DNA of 25,608 nucleotides from assembly GCF_003234085.1 (NCBI RefSeq), contig NZ_QKSD01000022.1, positions 1-25,608 of the forward strand, in the 5' to 3' direction. The position numbers and the translations under genes were made by a program. Under the pieces are notes generated by a model. That model searched no databases, was not told the DNA's origin, and was given only the letters and a program-made list of their open reading frames with translations. Shown one piece after another: positions 22,230 through 25,608 of this stretch. This DNA is from Curtobacterium sp. MCPF17_052. GTDB lineage: Bacteria; Actinomycetota; Actinomycetes; Actinomycetales; Microbacteriaceae. Each line of letters opens with the position of its first letter. Within the stretch, counting starts at the first letter, position 1.

Positions 22230-23600
22230 CACCGTCGTGACGAGGTCTGGGGCCGTCGTCGTCGCCGGACGCAGCGCCGATCGCAGCGCCCGCCATGACC
22301 GCTTCACCGCCCGGATCGGTGTCCCGATCAACGCCGCCGCCCGGCCACTCACCGACCGGTCGTGGTCGCCGAGTGCGTTCCGCCGCTCCCATGCCCGCCG
22401 CAACGCGCCGCCGCGATTCCGCCGAGCTGCGGGTCGGTCGACGAGCAGTCCGGCGTCGCGGAGGCGCATCGACTCCTCGGCGCGGTCCGCCCAGTCGTCG
22501 TCCGATGCCGCGTGGAAGTAGTTGTCCGTCATCCAGTCCGGGCGGACCGTCCCGAACCGGCCGTGCACCAGATCGTCGGCCGTACCCTCGAGCCCGCTGC
22601 CGACGAAGACCTCGTTGATGAGGGAGCGGGACGTGCCGAAGTCCGTCAGCGTCAGCGCCGGCACTCCTCGGGCAGCGGCTTCGAGGACCGCGGTCGAGCT
22701 GATGGTCACGAGCGCCACCGCCCGGTCGAGGTGCGCGGACATCGGACCGGCCTCGACCACCAGGTTCGACGGGGCGTCGGCGGGGACCAGGTCGGCGTAG
22801 GGGAAGGTCTCGCGGTGCGTCTGCTGCTCACCGGCCGCCGCGCGGGTCTTCACCACGACACGCCACTCCGGGTGTGCCCGAGCCGTGTCGACGAGCCAGC
22901 CGATGACGCGGCGACGGTCGTCCTCCGCGACGGGCACGCTCGGCTGCGCGGCGAACACCACGGAGTCGCGGACCACCCCGGCGCGCGTCGGACCGGCAGC
23001 CCGGGCGAACGGCAGCGTCGCGAGGGCGAACGACGGCTCCACCCCGCCGGCGGCCGCCAGGGCCCGGTACTCCCGGACCTCGCGGTGACTGTGCAGCACG
23101 AACAGGTCGGCGCGCGCCCGGAGGAACACGCCCTTCCACTTCGCCGGGAACGAGATGCCCGGCAGGCCGCTGAGCAGTACCGGCCGCGGTGGGACCGACC
23201 CTCGGGGGATCGACCGCAGCACCTGGTCGATGACGACTTCGGCCACCGGACCGATGCACGACACCAGGACCGCGTCCGGTGGGGCGGCCCGGAGGCGCGC
23301 CACCACCTCGTCCACGCCCACCGGCCCGGGAGGAGCCAGGTCGATCGGGCCGAGACGAGCATCGACGCCCCGGAACGCCGCCCGCAGTTGCGCCGGACTC
23401 GCCGACCGGGGCGTCGCCACCGTCAGCAGCTCCAGCGACCAGTGCGCCGGCGCCGCCGAGAGGAGGTGTGCGCCCCACTTCGCGAACGAGTCCGTGTCGA
23501 CCAGGCCGACCACCCGTCGGCGCGGAGGCGGTGTGGTGGAGTGGTGGCGAGCCTCCCGGCCGTCACCGGTCCCGTCGGCGTCGTGCGCCGGAGCGCTCAC
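22170..23600 (-). CDS. DUF6716-type putative glycosyltransferase
   Basis: Protein of 476 residues that I match, from memory, to the DUF6716 'putative glycosyltransferase' family found beside nonulosonic-acid genes in actinobacteria. It has a two-domain GT-B-like pattern: VVGLVDTDSFAKWGAHLL near the N-terminus, LLSGLPGISFPAKWKGVFLRARADLFVLHSHREVREY centrally, and a C-terminal half with VFAAQPSVP, VVVKTR and ISSTAVLEAAARGVPALTLTDFG, the last resembling the donor-binding region of glycosyltransferases. The GTG start overlaps the neuB-like stop (GTGA). Position suggests that it transfers the CMP-activated sugar made by its neighbours. No signal peptide or membrane segment, so it is predicted cytoplasmic. 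It overlaps the thioredoxin-like gene tail-to-tail. Confidence 0.78.
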   Translation of the reverse strand: MSAPAHDADGTGDGREARHHSTTPPPRRRVVGLVDTDSFAKWGAHLLSAAPAHWSLELLTVATPRSASPAQLRAAFRGVDARLGPIDLAPPGPVGVDEVVARLRAAPPDAVLVSCIGPVAEVVIDQVLRSIPRGSVPPRPVLLSGLPGISFPAKWKGVFLRARADLFVLHSHREVREYRALAAAGGVEPSFALATLPFARAAGPTRAGVVRDSVVFAAQPSVPVAEDDRRRVIGWLVDTARAHPEWRVVVKTRAAAGEQQTHRETFPYADLVPADAPSNLVVEAGPMSAHLDRAVALVTISSTAVLEAAARGVPALTLTDFGTSRSLINEVFVGSGLEGTADDLVHGRFGTVRPDWMTDNYFHAASDDDWADRAEESMRLRDAGLLVDRPAARRNRGGALRRAWERRNALGDHDRSVSGRAAALIGTPIRAVKRSWRALRSALRPATTTAPDLVTTVSVERLRDRDEELVAGRDAR

Positions 23601-24475
23601 GCACCCACCCGACGGAGCTTGGCGAGGGGGGCCTGCTCGCCGGGGAAGATCCGCTTGACGCCGTCGCCCATCGCGGTCTCGATGATGCGGATGTCGCGGA
23701 CCAGCGTGCGGAGGCCGTGCGGCTCGAGCGACGCCGCGTGGTCCGACCCCCACATCGTGCGGTCGAGCGTGATGTGGCGTTCGACGGCCGTCGCACCGAG
23801 CGCGACGGCCGCGAGGGAGATCTGGAGGCCCGGCTCGTGTCCCGAGTAGCCGACCGGCACGCCCGCGTAGGCGTACCGGGTGGCGAGGGTCTCGATCATG
23901 CGGAGGTTCGCCTCCTCGGCAGGGAGCGGGTACGTCGACGTCGCGTGCATGAGCACCAGGCGCTCGGTGCCGAGCGTCGAGACGGCGCGGTCGATCTGCT
24001 CCAACGTCGACATGCCGGTCGAGAGGATCACCGGCTTGCCGGTCGCGGCGACGGCAGCGAGCATCCCGAGGTCCGTCACCGACGCCGAAGCGATCTTGTA
24101 CGCGACGACGTTGAGGTCCTCGAGGAACGCCACCGAGGGCTCGTCCCACGGCGACGCGAACCAGTCGAGGCCGCGGAGTGTCGCGTGGTCGCCGATCTCG
24201 ATGTACTGGTCACGGTCGAACTCCACGCGGTAGCGGTAGTCCAGGTAGGTCATGTCGCCCCACGGGGTGCTGCGCGGCATCGACTTCATGTGCTCCGGCG
24301 TCGAGATCTCCGGCGTCCGCTTCTGGAACTTCACGGCCTGCATGCCGGCGTCGGCGGCGACGTCGATGAGCTGCTTGGCGATCTCGACGTCGCCGTTGTG
24401 GTTCAGGCCGATCTCGCCGATGAGGTACGCGGGGTGGCCCGCGCCGATGGTGGAGAGGCCGATGCGGACGCTCAT
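23597..24475 (-). CDS. N-acetylneuraminate synthase family protein lacking SAF domain
   Basis: NeuB-type aldolase-fold synthase (292 aa) that condenses phosphoenolpyruvate with a hexose-derived acceptor to form a nine-carbon nonulosonic acid (sialic, legionaminic, pseudaminic acid or Kdn; which one cannot be read). TIM-barrel motifs: IGEIGLNHNGD, VKFQKR, ASPWDEPS, YKIASASVTD, ILSTGMSTLEQI, GYSGHEPG and GATAVERHITLDRTMWGSDHAASL. Typical NeuB proteins are about 340-350 residues and end with an SAF antifreeze-like domain that covers the partner active site; here the protein ends just after the barrel. The stop is clean and coupled to the next gene, so this looks like a natural short form. ATGA overlap with the upstream synthetase gene. 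Confidence 0.9.
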   Translation of the reverse strand: MSVRIGLSTIGAGHPAYLIGEIGLNHNGDVEIAKQLIDVAADAGMQAVKFQKRTPEISTPEHMKSMPRSTPWGDMTYLDYRYRVEFDRDQYIEIGDHATLRGLDWFASPWDEPSVAFLEDLNVVAYKIASASVTDLGMLAAVAATGKPVILSTGMSTLEQIDRAVSTLGTERLVLMHATSTYPLPAEEANLRMIETLATRYAYAGVPVGYSGHEPGLQISLAAVALGATAVERHITLDRTMWGSDHAASLEPHGLRTLVRDIRIIETAMGDGVKRIFPGEQAPLAKLRRVGA

Positions 24476-25431
24476 GGTGCTCCGTTCTCCGCGGCGGAGG
24501 TCCGCGCGGGGTGGGGGTCGGTGGGTGCGGGTGCGTGTGCGGGTGCGTCGGTTCTGTCGCGCGAGCGGGCGGGAACGTCGGGTGCGGCTGTGTCGGGGCG
24601 TGGCATCTCGCCCGCTCGCGCAGTCGCGGGCGTGATCTCGATCTCGAGCTCGAGCTCGAGCTCGAGCTCGATCTCGGTCTCGACCTCGACCTCGGCACCG
24701 GCCGCGGCCGCGGCCCCGGCATCGGAGTCAGCCGCGACTGCGACCTCGAGGAGGGGAGCCAAGGCGGACGCGAGGGCCAGGTCATGCGGCTCGTCGATGT
24801 CGATCGCGGTCGAGGCCGGGACGACCACCAACTCGACGCGCCCGACGAAGCGGTGGCGGGCCTCCCGGAAGGCGACTACCCGTACGGCGTAGAACGCGCC
24901 GGTCTCGCGGTACTCCGGCGCGCGGTCCTGCCGGCGCGGGCGGGTGGCGGCGTCGTGGTTGACGGCGAGGGCCGAGCCGTCCTCGGTGACGCGCCAGAGG
25001 AACGCGTGCGAGGGGGCGGCTGCGAGGACCGAATCGGCGGCGCCGTCGAGGACGCGAGCGACGGCCCGGTCGAGATCGGCGGGGTCGATGAAGGGCGACG
25101 TGGCCTGGAGGAAGAGGAGGACCTCCGGCGCGTCGTGCCCGGTCGCGACCGTGTCGAGGGCGTGCAGGAGCGCGGACTCCGACGAGGCCTGGTCTCCCGA
25201 GAGATCCGCCGGCCGCCGCACCACCCGCGCTCCGGCTGCGATTGCCTCGGCGGCGATCGCATCACCGTCGGTGCTCACGACGACCTCGTCCACCGAGGCG
25301 GCGGCGAGTGCCGCCCGGACGGCGCGGGCGACGAGGGTGCGGCCGGCGACCTGGCGGAGGTTCTTGCCCGGGATGCCCTTCGAGCCCGCTCTCGCCGGGA
25401 TCACCGCGAGGACGCGGGGCGTGGAGCTCAT
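24472..25431 (-). CDS. Acylneuraminate (nonulosonate) cytidylyltransferase with long C-terminal tail
   Basis: CMP-nonulosonate synthetase (319 aa) that activates a nonulosonic acid with CTP. The nucleotide-binding motif ARAGSKGIPGKNL (13-25) is canonical; VVVSTDGDAIA, RPADLSGDQASSESALLHAL, FLQATSPF and the metal-site segment DIDEPHDL (211-218) follow. The catalytic core ends near residue 232. The remaining ~87 residues are not enzyme-like: an alternating Glu-x stretch (about 248-266) encoded by a hexamer repeat, then residues 271-290 encoded by an inverted-repeat element, then a Pro/Ala-rich end. The start follows TACGTT at 7 nt (leaderless). It is the first gene in view of the operon. Confidence 0.92.
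   Translation of the reverse strand: MSSTPRVLAVIPARAGSKGIPGKNLRQVAGRTLVARAVRAALAAASVDEVVVSTDGDAIAAEAIAAGARVVRRPADLSGDQASSESALLHALDTVATGHDAPEVLLFLQATSPFIDPADLDRAVARVLDGAADSVLAAAPSHAFLWRVTEDGSALAVNHDAATRPRRQDRAPEYRETGAFYAVRVVAFREARHRFVGRVELVVVPASTAIDIDEPHDLALASALAPLLEVAVAADSDAGAAAAAGAEVEVETEIELELELELEIEITPATARAGEMPRPDTAAPDVPARSRDRTDAPAHAPAPTDPHPARTSAAENGAP
24561..24619. repeat. 59-bp inverted-repeat element, copy 15 (inside CMP-sugar synthetase gene)
   Basis: Left end GCGAGCGGGCGGGAACGTC, right end GGCATCTCGCCCGCTCGC, with a private core. Read on the minus strand it encodes ARAGEMPRP...VPARS in the C-terminal tail of the cytidylyltransferase, without a stop. Confidence 0.75.
24634..24693. repeat. 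Hexanucleotide GANCTC repeat, 10 units
   Basis: Ten consecutive 6-bp units, six of them GAGCTC or GATCTC in the middle and the rest GATCTC, GGTCTC and GACCTC at the edges. The central four GAGCTC units are identical and palindromic. The tract encodes an alternating Glu-Leu/Ile/Val peptide in the synthetase tail. Gain or loss of units would keep the frame. Confidence 0.85.
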
Positions 25432-25438
25432 GAGGGGA

Positions 25439-25444
25439 AACGTA
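25439..25444 (-). promoter_or_regulatory. Predicted leaderless promoter (-10) of nonulosonate operon
   Basis: TACGTT on the minus strand lies 7 nt upstream of the ATG at 25431. If real, the CMP-sugar synthetase is the first gene of its transcript. Confidence 0.45.
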
Positions 25445-25544
25445 GGGAGCAGCGGTGACGCCGAGCGGAACGGCAGGGAGACGGCCGGCGAACCGTTCCG
25501 GAAGGGGGCGCGCGGGTTGGCGGGGCGGCGGTGCGAGCGGCGTT

Positions 25545-25608
25545 GGTGCGCGGGCGGGCGAAGTACCCGGGTGCGGCGGGCGGGAGTCCCGGGTGCGCGG
25601 GCGGGCGA
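25545..25608. repeat. 17-bp direct repeat at window edge
   Basis: GGTGCGCGGGCGGGCGA occurs at 25545-25561 and 25592-25608. The interval 25445-25608 has no gene in view; its GCGGGCGGGAGTCCC motif resembles left halves of the inverted-repeat family, but the window ends before a full copy. Confidence 0.5.

Noticed and set aside
131..24619. Insertion sequence or transposon ends
   Set aside because: The elements are only 59-60 bp, no transposase is encoded, and I could not see target-site duplications. A non-autonomous mobile origin remains possible and is discussed as a finding rather than called.

Overview
The window is very GC-rich, with frequent GTG starts, four-base start/stop overlaps and several -10-only leaderless promoters. 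The gene content is glgX-treY-treZ, oligoribonuclease beside tRNA-His, and a TPP-riboswitch ykoEDC operon. Together this points to a high-GC actinobacterium, most likely Microbacteriaceae; Curtobacterium is my best guess from the recurring hairpin sequences, but this is an inference. No transposase, integrase, phage gene, rRNA or CRISPR array was seen.

Layout. 1-753: no gene; GC-rich simple repeats and four copies of a 59-60 bp inverted-repeat element. 754-4597 (minus strand): an aldo/keto reductase, a TIGR03086/DinB-like metal-binding protein, a YceI-family protein with a palindromic operator, and an AbiEi/DUF559-like protein. 5010-6014 (plus): a second aldo/keto reductase ending at a perfect 50-bp palindrome. 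6112-12793 (minus): glgX-treY-treZ, a translationally coupled operon that makes trehalose from glycogen. 13007-13336 (plus): a GerW/YtfJ-like small membrane protein. 13393-17506 (plus): a TPP riboswitch followed by ykoE-ykoD-ykoC (ECF-type uptake of a thiamine precursor) and an overlapping P-loop kinase. 17516-18810 (minus): a mini-zincin metallopeptidase, tRNA-His(GTG) and oligoribonuclease. 18811-19777: about 970 bp without a gene, packed with inverted-repeat elements and tandem repeats. 19778-21450 (minus): an MFS exporter and its MarR regulator, with a palindromic operator at the marR start. 21580-22229 (plus): a small acidic protein and a thioredoxin-like protein. 22170-25431 (minus): a coupled three-gene nonulosonic (sialic-acid-like) sugar operon made of a CMP-sugar synthetase, a NeuB-type synthase and a DUF6716-type glycosyltransferase.

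The most unusual signal is a family of 59-60 bp elements. Their ends are inverted and near-identical (consensus about GCGAGCGGGCGGAATNCC and its complement), while the internal 25-30 bp differ from copy to copy. At least fifteen copies lie in intergenic DNA, and some are read through as protein: three tandem 93-bp units inside the ykoD interdomain linker, one in the C-terminal tail of the CMP-sugar synthetase, and one forming the last ten codons of the DinB-like gene. A second family, of transcription-terminator hairpins sharing the stem GACGGACGGGAGGC, sits at several gene ends.
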